Positions 1-6,073 of a stretch of DNA of 6,073 nucleotides are shown piece by piece. Made by a program: the position numbers and the translations under genes. Origin of the DNA: DASZVN01 sp035547055 (GTDB lineage: Bacteria > Pseudomonadota > Alphaproteobacteria > Rhizobiales > Methylopilaceae); NCBI GenBank assembly GCA_035547055.1, contig DASZVN010000193.1:1-6073 (forward strand). Direction: 5' to 3'. Under the pieces are notes generated by a model. That model saw only the letters and a list, made by a program, of their open reading frames with translations, did not search any database and was not told the DNA's origin. Numbering within the stretch: the stretch's first letter is position 1; the number at the start of each line of letters is the position of its first letter.

Positions 1-127
1 CGCGCTTCGCCGCTCGGTCGAATCCGACAGCCCCCGCGGCACCATCAAGAAGCCGAAGAAGGAACCGGCCAAGGCGCCCCGGAAGGCCAAGGCTCCCGCC
101 CGCAAGAAGGCCGCCGGCGGCCGCTGA
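1..127 (+). CDS. C-terminal end of a Lys/Ala/Pro-rich protein, possibly the end-joining protein Ku (partial)
   Basis: The reading frame is open from the left edge (first full codon at base 2) to TGA at 125-127, giving 41 residues. It begins ALRRSVESDSPRG and continues as a tail of Lys, Ala and Pro (for example KKPKKEPAKAPRKAK) ending in AAGGR. Such tails usually bind DNA without sequence specificity. In bacterial Ku, the ring-shaped protein that holds broken ends for ligase LigD, the conserved core often ends in a segment like LMDALRRSV and is followed by just such a basic tail. The ALRRSV at the edge fits this from memory of the family. The catalogue of other basic-tailed proteins (histone-like proteins, topoisomerase I, some ligases) is not excluded, because only the tail is visible. 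That this is the end of a real gene is fairly sure; the Ku identity is a guess. Confidence 0.5.
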   Translation, partial: ALRRSVESDSPRGTIKKPKKEPAKAPRKAKAPARKKAAGGR

Positions 128-476
128 CGGGCCAGCCGGCCGGCGACGGCTCCGCATCTTCGACCCGGCGCCCTCTTGGCGACCGGGAGGGCGTGGACAT
201 GTCTCCGCGTTCCCAAGTCCGTCAAGCGCGCACGCCCCCTCCACCATGCTTCGCATGGTCCCCCTCCCCCGTCTGCGACGGGGGAGGATCGGGCGCCTCT
301 CCCTCCTGACCGCGCGCGTTCCCTGCCGGGCCCGTTCAGCGAACCACTCCGTTCGCACGGTGGGCGCGCGCGATCTTCCCCGCAGACCGCCGGCGCGAGG
401 CCCCAAGGTTAGCAATTCGTTCACGCTCTCCCTGTCTTATGAACCGGGTTTGCGGGTGCGGGGAATCAACAACGCC
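128..476. other. Non-coding gap with palindromic repeats before the pilus-domain gene
   Basis: I see no convincing gene in this 349-base stretch. Frames that stay open through it are Arg/Pro-rich and resemble nothing I recognise, and one merely extends the downstream gene backwards. It contains the paired palindromes at 243-287 and a smaller 6-bp hairpin, GCGAAC at 339-344 against GTTCGC at 351-356. The last 70 bases (about 405-476) are less GC-rich and would be the natural place for the promoter of the following gene. I could not assign -35 and -10 boxes with acceptable spacing. Confidence 0.6.
243..287. repeat. Tandem pair of perfect palindromes (REP-like element)
   Basis: Two hairpins lie almost back to back. 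The first is ACCATGC (243-249), loop TTC, GCATGGT (253-259). The second is CCTCCCCCGTC (263-273), loop TGC, GACGGGGGAGG (277-287), a perfect 11-bp stem. Three C residues separate them. No T-tract follows, so this is not a classic intrinsic terminator, although it could stall or protect the 3' end of the upstream transcript. The compact two-palindrome design in a gap between genes is typical of REP-like repeats in alphaproteobacteria. The structure is seen directly; membership of a dispersed family is inferred. Confidence 0.7.
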
Positions 477-947
477 ATGGCCAGTCTTCGCCTCCTCCTC
501 GCCGGCATGGCCGCCGGGCTCGTGATGCTTGCCGCGGCGCCGGGCCGCGCCGACGAGCCGGCCGCGCCGGCCACCAGCTCGCTCCGGGTGATGCTGGACT
601 TCGCCACCCTCGCCAAGGTGCCGGACGGGACCCAGACGCTGATCATCGGCAACCCGATGGTCGCGGACGCCAGCGTGCAGCGCAACAACGTGATGGTCAT
701 CACCGGCAAGAGTTACGGCACCACCAACATCCTGGCGCTCGACCGCAACGGCAAGGCGCTCGAGCAGATCACCGTCGAGGTCGCCCGCTCGCACTCGCGC
801 CTGGTCACGGTGCAGCGCGGCTTCGAGCGCGAGAGCTATAGCTGCACGCCGCGCTGCGAACCCGTCATGGTGCTGGGCGACAGCCCCGGCGCCTTCAACG
901 GCCTCAACGCCGAGATCAACACCCGCAACGCGTCCGCCGGGCACTGA
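477..947 (+). CDS. Exported pilus/secretin N-terminal-domain protein (CpaC N-domain family)
   Basis: This 156-residue protein begins with a signal peptide: a short Arg-containing start, a hydrophobic stretch (residues 6-21) and a likely cleavage after GRA at residue 25, so it should act in the periplasm. Residues about 33-103 match the pilus formation N-terminal domain that precedes the secretin ring in CpaC/RcpA of Flp (Tad) pilus machines. They include the pattern of a hydrophobic strand, IIGNPMVADASV, and GKSYGTTN (77-84) followed by LALDRNGK. No secretin domain follows. After the domain comes a short tail with a close cysteine pair (C123 and C127, in SCTPRC), which could form a disulfide in the periplasm. 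I chose ATG 477 because the signal peptide starts there. The frame stays open back to 246, but that stretch overlaps a palindromic repeat and is Arg/Pro-rich. A GGGGA at 460-464 is a distant ribosome site. The role in pilus assembly or another envelope process is not known from the sequence. Confidence 0.82.
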   Translation: MASLRLLLAGMAAGLVMLAAAPGRADEPAAPATSSLRVMLDFATLAKVPDGTQTLIIGNPMVADASVQRNNVMVITGKSYGTTNILALDRNGKALEQITVEVARSHSRLVTVQRGFERESYSCTPRCEPVMVLGDSPGAFNGLNAEINTRNASAGH

Positions 948-988
948 CGGGCGATCCGCCCGCCTTTCCAACGATCGCCCGGCCGGGC

Positions 989-994
989 GGAGGG
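989..994 (+). promoter_or_regulatory. Ribosome binding site that fixes the GTG start of the response regulator
   Basis: GGAGGG stands 7 bases before GTG 1002. The next in-frame candidate, ATG 1020, would be 25 bases away and has no purine-rich site of its own, so the GTG start is preferred. Confidence 0.75.
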
Positions 995-1001
995 TTCCGA
1001 G

Positions 1002-1385
1002 GTGCCGATCGACCACGACATGCCGGTTCTCGTCGTCGACGACTACCGCTCGATGATCAACATCATCCGCAGCCTCCTGAAGCAGATCGGGCTCGAGGAC
1101 GTCGACGAGGCGGTGAACGGCGCCGAGGCGCTGCAGAAGCTGAACGAGCGCCACCACCCGCTCGTCGTCTCCGACTGGTACATGGAGCCGATGTCCGGCT
1201 ACGACCTCCTGAAGGAGATCCGCGCCAGCGCCGAGCTCGCCACCACCCGCTTCATCATGGTGACCGCCGAGTCGAAGACCGAGAACGTCATCGCCGCCAA
1301 GAAAGCCGGCGTCGACAGCTACATCGTCAAGCCGTTCAACGCCCAGACGCTGCGCTCCAAGATCAACGCCGTCTTCGGGGAGTAA
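1002..1385 (+). CDS. CheY-like single-domain response regulator
   Basis: This 127-residue protein is a receiver domain with no output domain. It has every active-site residue of the family: the acidic pair D13-D14, the phosphorylated aspartate D58 in VVSDWYMEP, T88 in MVTAE, the switch aromatic Y107 and K110 in VKPF. It would take a phosphoryl group from a histidine kinase and signal by binding a partner protein. The segments DYRSM, DEAVNGAEAL and ESKTENVIAAKKAGV resemble the chemotaxis CheY proteins of alphaproteobacteria, but no che genes or kinase are in view, so a role at the flagellar motor is unproven. The gene lies 54 bases after the pilus-domain gene on the same strand and may share its transcript. 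The start is GTG. A divergent alternative is an orphan regulator of motility, pili or the cell cycle. Confidence 0.9.
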   Translation: MPIDHDMPVLVVDDYRSMINIIRSLLKQIGLEDVDEAVNGAEALQKLNERHHPLVVSDWYMEPMSGYDLLKEIRASAELATTRFIMVTAESKTENVIAAKKAGVDSYIVKPFNAQTLRSKINAVFGE

Positions 1386-1398
1386 GGCACCCTTGCAG

Positions 1399-1486
1399 GG
1401 TGGGCATCGGCGGCGCCGATGCCCACGTGCAGTACGTCGGCGAATCGGGGCGGCGCCCCGTCGCGGGCGGGCTGCGTATGCCCACC
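1399..1486. repeat. Nested inverted-repeat cluster downstream of the response regulator
   Basis: GTGGGCATCGGC (1400-1411) and GCCGATGCCCAC (1415-1426) form a perfect 12-bp stem with a GGC loop, 15 bases after the response-regulator stop. CGGGGC (1446-1451) and GCCCCG (1455-1460) make a second hairpin, also with a GGC loop. ATGCCCACC at 1478-1486 repeats the right arm of the first hairpin and is complementary to GGTGGGCAT at 1399-1407, so the left arm can pair with either copy. There is no T-tract. The block may end transcription of the upstream pair, or be one copy of a dispersed element; the second reading is an inference. Confidence 0.65.
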
Positions 1487-1544
1487 CCGCAAAACTTTGC
1501 CGCCTGCCCGTCCCCGCTGTGGATAGCGGGGAGCGTTGCGCTTG

Positions 1545-1559
1545 GAACAGAATGAGAAC
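1545..1559. promoter_or_regulatory. Candidate LexA (SOS) operator, GAAC-N7-GAAC
   Basis: GAAC (1545-1548), seven bases (AGAATGA) and GAAC (1556-1559) match the direct-repeat operator of alphaproteobacterial LexA, GTTC-N7-GTTC, read on the opposite strand. The flanking bases also look right: the full site reads TTGGAACAGAATGAGAACAT. It lies 152 bases before the dnaG ATG, and no gene on the other strand begins here, so dnaG is the only obvious target. All eight conserved positions match; a chance match within this gap is unlikely but possible. Binding is not shown by the sequence. Confidence 0.6.
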
Positions 1560-1624
1560 ATGTTGGGGGCACTGCTCCCCGGCGGGCGCCCGGGGCAAAT
1601 GGCCGGTGGCGGCGGCCCGAAAAA

Positions 1625-1657
1625 GTCGTGGATGGCCGGGACGAGCCCGGCCATGAC
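1625..1657. repeat. Palindromic dispersed repeat of the alphaproteobacterial REP type
   Basis: ATGGCCGGG (1632-1640), loop ACGAG, CCCGGCCAT (1646-1654) form a perfect 9-bp stem. GTC (1625-1627) and GAC (1655-1657) can pair outside it across a bulge. Read on the minus strand it encodes the peptide MAGLVPAIH followed by DFF, which I recognise as a frequent artefact of translating a common repeat in Bradyrhizobium, Methylobacterium and relatives. The dnaG frame stays open through it, so a naive start at GTG 1628 would wrongly add 28 residues to the primase. Confidence 0.75.
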
Positions 1658-1711
1658 GGGGGCGCGGCACGGCAGACTGAAGGCTGCGCCCCGCGGAACG
1701 GCACCGGCACG

Positions 1712-3619
1712 ATGCGCTTCTCCCCCGACCTCCTCGACGAGATCCGTGCCCGCCTCCCGGTATCGGAGGTGGTCGGCCGGCGGGTGAAGCTGAAGCGCCA
1801 GGGCCGCGAATGGGCCGGGCTGTCGCCCTTCAACAAGGAGCGGACGCCGTCCTTCTTCGTCAACGATCAGAAGGGCTTCTACCACGACTTCTCGTCGGGC
1901 CGACACGGCGACATCTTCACCTTCCTGATGGAGACCGAGGGACTCGGCTTCCCCGAGGCGGTCGAGCAGCTCGCCGGCATGGCCGGCGTGCCGCTGCCCA
2001 AGGCCTCGGCCGAGGAGACGGCGCAGTCGAAGCGGCGCGCCACCCTCGGCGAGGCGCTGGAGCGTGCGGCCCGCTTCTTCGAGGCCGAGCTGGCCGCGGG
2101 CGGCGGCGCGGCGGCGCGCGCCTATCTCGACCGGCGCAACGTCAAGCCCGAGACCCGTGCCACCTTCCGCATGGGCTACGCTCCGGCCAGCCGCGACGCC
2201 CTGAAGCGCGCGCTCCTCGCCGCCGGCGTCGAGGAGGCGCTGCTGGTTGAGGCGGGGCTCCTCATCAAGCCGGAGGACGGCGGCCCGACCTATGACCGCT
2301 TCCGCGACCGGGTGATGATCCCGATCCACGACGCGCGCGGCCACCTCGTCGCCTTCGGCGGCCGCGCCCTCGGCGACGTCCAGCCCAAATACCTGAACTC
2401 GCCCGAGACCAGCCTCTTCCACAAGGGCAGCCTGGTCTTCAACTTCCACCGCGCCCGGCCGGCCGCCTACGATTCCGGCGACGTCGTCGTGGTCGAAGGC
2501 TACATGGACGTCATCAGCCTGTGGCAGGCCGGGCTGAAGAACGTCGTCGCCTCGATGGGGACGGCGTTCGGCGAGGAGCAGATCGCGCTGCTCTGGCGCC
2601 TCGCGCCGGAGCCGGTGATCGCCTTCGACGGCGACAAGGCCGGGATCGCGGCGGCCTATCGTGCCGTCGACCGCATCCTGCCCCACCTCGCCGCCGGCGC
2701 CTCGTTCAACTTCGCCTTCCTGCCCGACGGCCTCGACCCCGACGAGTTCGTCCAGGCCCGCGGCCGCGAGGCCTTCGTCACGCTGCTGAAGGGCGCGGTG
2801 CCGCTGTTCGACCTGGTCTGGCGCCGCGAGACCGAGGCGGCCCGCATCGACACGCCGGAGCGCAAGGCGGCGCTGGAGAAGCGGCTCACGGGCCTCGCCG
2901 CCGAGATCCGCGACGCCGCAATCGCCAAGCACTATCTTAGGAGCTTCCGCCTCAAGCTCGCCGACCTGTTCTGGGAGGGCCGCCGGCGCGGCGACGACGA
3001 CCGCCGCCGGGACGCGCCGTTCCAGCGCACCCCGCTCGGCATCCGCAAGGACGGCCACCGCTACAACATCCAGCTCATCGCGCTCGGGCTCCTGGTCGAA
3101 TATCCGGCCCAGCTCGACGACAAGCACGAGGCGGTCATGGCGATCGCCTTCGACCCCAAGCTCGAGGCCTTCAAGAACGCGCTCTACCGCCTCCTGGTCG
3201 AGGCCGAGGAGGTCTCGGTCGCGCTGATCTACGACAAGCTCGGCGAGGCCTTCTACGACCAGCTCGAGGCGGTGCACGGCCGCGGCGGCGGCGGCCACCA
3301 GGGCGGATGGCGGCTCCGCCAGCTCTTCCCGATCGTGCGGGCGAGCCCGCCCGACGCCTTCGTCGCGCGCTGCCTCGACCATTTCGTCGAGATGCTGCAC
3401 CTCTACGCCGCGGAGGACGACCTCGACTATCTGCGCGCGCAGATCGGCCGCCCCGGCACCGACGACGACGAGATCGCCACCCGGATCGTCGAGCTGCGCG
3501 CCGAAATGCACCTGATGCACGAGCGGGTGCAGCACCGCGAGCACGAATTCGCCGAGGAAGCCAAGGCGTTGCAGCGCCAGTTCGCCCAGAGCGGCGACTG
3601 GGAGCCGGCCGCGGCCTGA
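1712..3619 (+). CDS. dnaG: DNA primase DnaG, with a zinc-free N-terminal domain
   Basis: This 635-residue protein synthesises the short RNA primers for the lagging strand and for fork start-up, working with the replicative helicase DnaB. The N-terminal domain (about 1-100) begins MRFSPDLLDEIR and has the normal fold signature SPFNKERTPSF and FYHDFSSGRHGD. However, the four zinc ligands of the E. coli type (Cys, His, Cys, Cys) are replaced by S38, N41, D59 and S62. The RNA polymerase domain is intact: the basic KYLNSPETSLFHKG (226-239), and the Toprim residues E262 in VVEGYMD and D306/D308 in FDGDKAG. A charged linker (about 424-436) leads to a C-terminal helicase-binding region of about 190 residues, interrupted by a Gly-rich loop (523-532). 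ATG 1712 is chosen because MRFSP is the usual DnaG beginning and upstream codons lie in a repeat. Its ribosome site is weak (GGAA at 1695-1698). rpoD follows after 404 bases. Confidence 0.96.
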   Translation: MRFSPDLLDEIRARLPVSEVVGRRVKLKRQGREWAGLSPFNKERTPSFFVNDQKGFYHDFSSGRHGDIFTFLMETEGLGFPEAVEQLAGMAGVPLPKASAEETAQSKRRATLGEALERAARFFEAELAAGGGAAARAYLDRRNVKPETRATFRMGYAPASRDALKRALLAAGVEEALLVEAGLLIKPEDGGPTYDRFRDRVMIPIHDARGHLVAFGGRALGDVQPKYLNSPETSLFHKGSLVFNFHRARPAAYDSGDVVVVEGYMDVISLWQAGLKNVVASMGTAFGEEQIALLWRLAPEPVIAFDGDKAGIAAAYRAVDRILPHLAAGASFNFAFLPDGLDPDEFVQARGREAFVTLLKGAVPLFDLVWRRETEAARIDTPERKAALEKRLTGLAAEIRDAAIAKHYLRSFRLKLADLFWEGRRRGDDDRRRDAPFQRTPLGIRKDGHRYNIQLIALGLLVEYPAQLDDKHEAVMAIAFDPKLEAFKNALYRLLVEAEEVSVALIYDKLGEAFYDQLEAVHGRGGGGHQGGWRLRQLFPIVRASPPDAFVARCLDHFVEMLHLYAAEDDLDYLRAQIGRPGTDDDEIATRIVELRAEMHLMHERVQHREHEFAEEAKALQRQFAQSGDWEPAAA

Positions 3620-3630
3620 CCTTCTTCCAC

Positions 3631-3654
3631 GCAAGTCGGGCCTGCCCGACTTGC
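3631..3654 (+). terminator. Strong hairpin just after dnaG, possible terminator
   Basis: GCAAGTCGGGC (3631-3641) and GCCCGACTTGC (3644-3654) are perfect complements. With a realistic 4-base loop the stem is 10 bp. It starts 12 bases after the dnaG stop. The bases that follow are GCACGGGG rather than a run of T, so it is not a textbook intrinsic terminator. It may still end or stabilise the dnaG message, or be a REP-like repeat. Confidence 0.5.
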
Positions 3655-3673
3655 GCACGGGGATGGCGAACAC

Positions 3674-3687
3674 GCGAGTTCGCTCGC
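3674..3687. repeat. Short hairpin with a TTCG tetraloop
   Basis: GCGAG (3674-3678), loop TTCG and CTCGC (3683-3687) form a 5-bp stem with the loop sequence known for unusual stability in RNA, although the ideal closing pair is C-G rather than the G-C seen here. It lies 19 bases after the larger hairpin downstream of dnaG and may belong to the same processing or termination region. Confidence 0.4.
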
Positions 3688-3705
3688 AAGGCCGTTCACG
3701 TGACC

Positions 3706-3733
3706 TTGCACCGGGTTGCCATCGCGTTACATA
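3706..3733 (+). promoter_or_regulatory. Weak candidate sigma-70 promoter for rpoD
   Basis: TTGCAC (3706-3711) matches four to five bases of the -35 consensus. A TACATA (3728-3733) stands 16 bases later in an unusually AT-rich patch, but it is a poor -10 match (three of six). If used, the leader RNA to the rpoD start would be about 280 bases. I see no better pair in this gap, and alphaproteobacterial promoters are often far from the E. coli consensus. This is a tentative call. Confidence 0.28.
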
Positions 3734-3916
3734 TGGGCGCAAGCAGTGCGGGCTGCGGGCGGCCGAGGCTCCGGGCGGCGCGAAACCGGGCCTCAAGTCC
3801 AACTCGACAGGACGATCCTTGACGCGCCGCGGGCGTCGGACATTTCCAGCTTCGAGGCGCGTGGCGACGACCGTCGTCGGCCCCACGCGGCGGCTAGCGG
3901 GCCGGACCGGCGGCAT

Positions 3917-3931
3917 TTAATGGCGGCTTAG
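3917..3931. promoter_or_regulatory. Candidate CtrA-like site upstream of rpoD
   Basis: TTAA (3917-3920), seven bases, then TTAG (3928-3931) matches seven of the eight fixed bases of the CtrA box TTAA-N7-TTAA. A further half-site, TTAACC, lies at 3949-3954. CtrA is the cell-cycle response regulator of alphaproteobacteria. The surrounding DNA is GC-rich, so such motifs are rare here, but one mismatch and the lack of any functional evidence keep this tentative. Confidence 0.3.
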
Positions 3932-4009
3932 GGACTGGCGGCCGATAGTTAACCATGAGCGCCGGCGCCGATGAGCCTGCGGCACCGGCACCGTCCAGCG
4001 AGGGACGGC

Positions 4010-4014
4010 GGAGA
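4010..4014 (+). promoter_or_regulatory. Ribosome binding site supporting the ATG 4024 start of rpoD
   Basis: GGAGA, in the purine-rich GGCGGAGAAG, lies 9 bases before ATG 4024. The upstream in-frame ATG 3955 is preceded by GATAGTTAACC, with no ribosome site. This decides the start in favour of a protein beginning MATKTATKDEAPE. Confidence 0.65.
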
Positions 4015-4023
4015 AGACGACAG

Positions 4024-6024
<2,001 letters not shown>

Positions 6025-6048
6025 GTCAGAATTCGAGAACGCAGAGAG

Positions 6049-6073
6049 GCCGCCGCGACGATGTCGCGGCGGC
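6049..6073 (+). terminator. Probable intrinsic terminator of rpoD
   Basis: GCCGCCGCGAC (6049-6059), loop GAT and GTCGCGGCGGC (6063-6073) form a perfect 11-bp GC-rich stem, 24 bases after the rpoD stop. The window ends exactly at the foot of the stem, so the expected T-run cannot be seen. Position and strength make a terminator the best reading; a repeat element is the alternative. Confidence 0.7.

Larger units (their letters stand above)
1386..1711. other. Repeat-rich regulatory gap before dnaG
   Basis: This 326-base gap has no believable gene. The frames open through it, on either strand, translate inverted repeats and are low in complexity. From left to right it holds an inverted-repeat cluster (1399-1486), a hairpin with CCCCGCT (1512-1518) and AGCGGGG (1525-1531) around a 6-base loop, a LexA-type operator (1545-1559), a hairpin with CCCCGG (1577-1582) and CCGGGG (1590-1595), and a palindromic repeat (1625-1657). 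The dnaG promoter must be here or further upstream. I could not pick out convincing -35 and -10 boxes. Confidence 0.65.
3620..4023. other. Gap between dnaG and rpoD with hairpins and candidate control sites
   Basis: No gene is credible in these 404 bases. The left part holds two hairpins (3631-3654 and 3674-3687), and the middle holds a possible promoter (3706-3733). About 3740-3900 is GC-rich and featureless to my eye. The right part is locally AT-richer around 3915-3955 and holds a CtrA-like site. The final 69 bases (3955-4023) are open in frame with rpoD and could encode a 23-residue extension, MSAGADEPAA onward. That longer start lacks a ribosome site, so I treat it as leader RNA. The length and content suggest that rpoD is transcribed from its own promoter, even if some read-through from dnaG occurs. 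Confidence 0.6.

Noticed and set aside
334..356. GTTC and GAAC words near 334-354, possible second LexA operator
   Set aside because: The spacings are wrong: the two GTTC words are 13 bases apart and the GAAC-GTTC pair is inverted with 6 bases between. It is only a 6-bp hairpin.
176..412. Small plus-strand open frame of 78 codons
   Set aside because: It crosses the repeat at 243-287, is Pro/Arg/Ser-rich and has no ribosome site or recognisable domain.
246..476. N-terminal extension of the pilus-domain gene to ATG 246
   Set aside because: It would begin inside the palindromic repeat and place 77 Arg/Pro-rich residues before a clear signal peptide.
1628..1711. N-terminal extension of dnaG to GTG 1628
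   Set aside because: The added residues are translated from a palindromic repeat, and DnaG proteins normally begin at MRF.
3272..3310. Gly-rich stretch in DnaG as a frameshift or assembly error
   Set aside because: The frame and the similarity to a primase C-terminal region resume on both sides, so a flexible loop is the simpler reading.
3819..3847. TTGACG at 3819 as a -35 box for rpoD
   Set aside because: No acceptable -10 follows at 16-18 bases; the DNA there reads ATTTCC.
1319..3916. Very long open frame on the minus strand (865 codons) opposite dnaG
   Set aside because: It is opposite a clear primase gene and is made of Arg/Ala/Gly/Glu/Val-rich sequence typical of antisense frames in GC-rich DNA. 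It shows no recognisable domain and runs through repeats.

Overview
The window is a GC-rich bacterial chromosome segment, most like an alphaproteobacterium of the order Hyphomicrobiales (Rhizobiales), perhaps Methylobacterium or a relative. The reasons are an RpoD with the alphaproteobacterial style of N-terminus and inserted acidic region, a CheY of alphaproteobacterial type, a family of short exported proteins resembling the N-terminal domain of CpaC secretins, and intergenic palindromes of the kind scattered through these genomes. The genus is an inference from remembered protein sequences, not from a search. All supported genes lie on the + strand.

Layout. Bases 1-127 hold the Lys/Ala/Pro-rich end of a gene that starts outside the window, possibly the end-joining protein Ku. 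A 349-base gap (128-476) carries a tandem pair of perfect palindromes. Next come a secreted 156-residue pilus/secretin N-domain protein (477-947) and a CheY-type response regulator with a GTG start (1002-1385), which are close enough to be co-transcribed. A 326-base gap (1386-1711) is packed with inverted repeats and contains a GAAC-N7-GAAC sequence, the form of the alphaproteobacterial LexA (SOS) operator. It is followed by dnaG, the replicative primase (1712-3619). A 404-base gap (3620-4023) has a strong hairpin just after dnaG, a possible promoter and a possible CtrA-like site. It leads to rpoD, the housekeeping sigma factor (4024-6024). A perfect 11-bp hairpin at the right edge probably ends the rpoD transcript.

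How the genes relate. dnaG followed by rpoD is the conserved core of the macromolecular-synthesis cluster, which in enterobacteria also contains rpsU. No rpsU is present here, and the 404-base gap suggests that rpoD has its own promoter. The primase makes RNA primers at the fork and the sigma factor directs bulk transcription. The upstream pair (pilus-domain protein plus response regulator) looks functionally separate.

The most notable observations are that all four zinc ligands of the DnaG N-terminal domain are replaced, and that a LexA-type operator lies upstream of dnaG. No clearly new multi-gene system is present.
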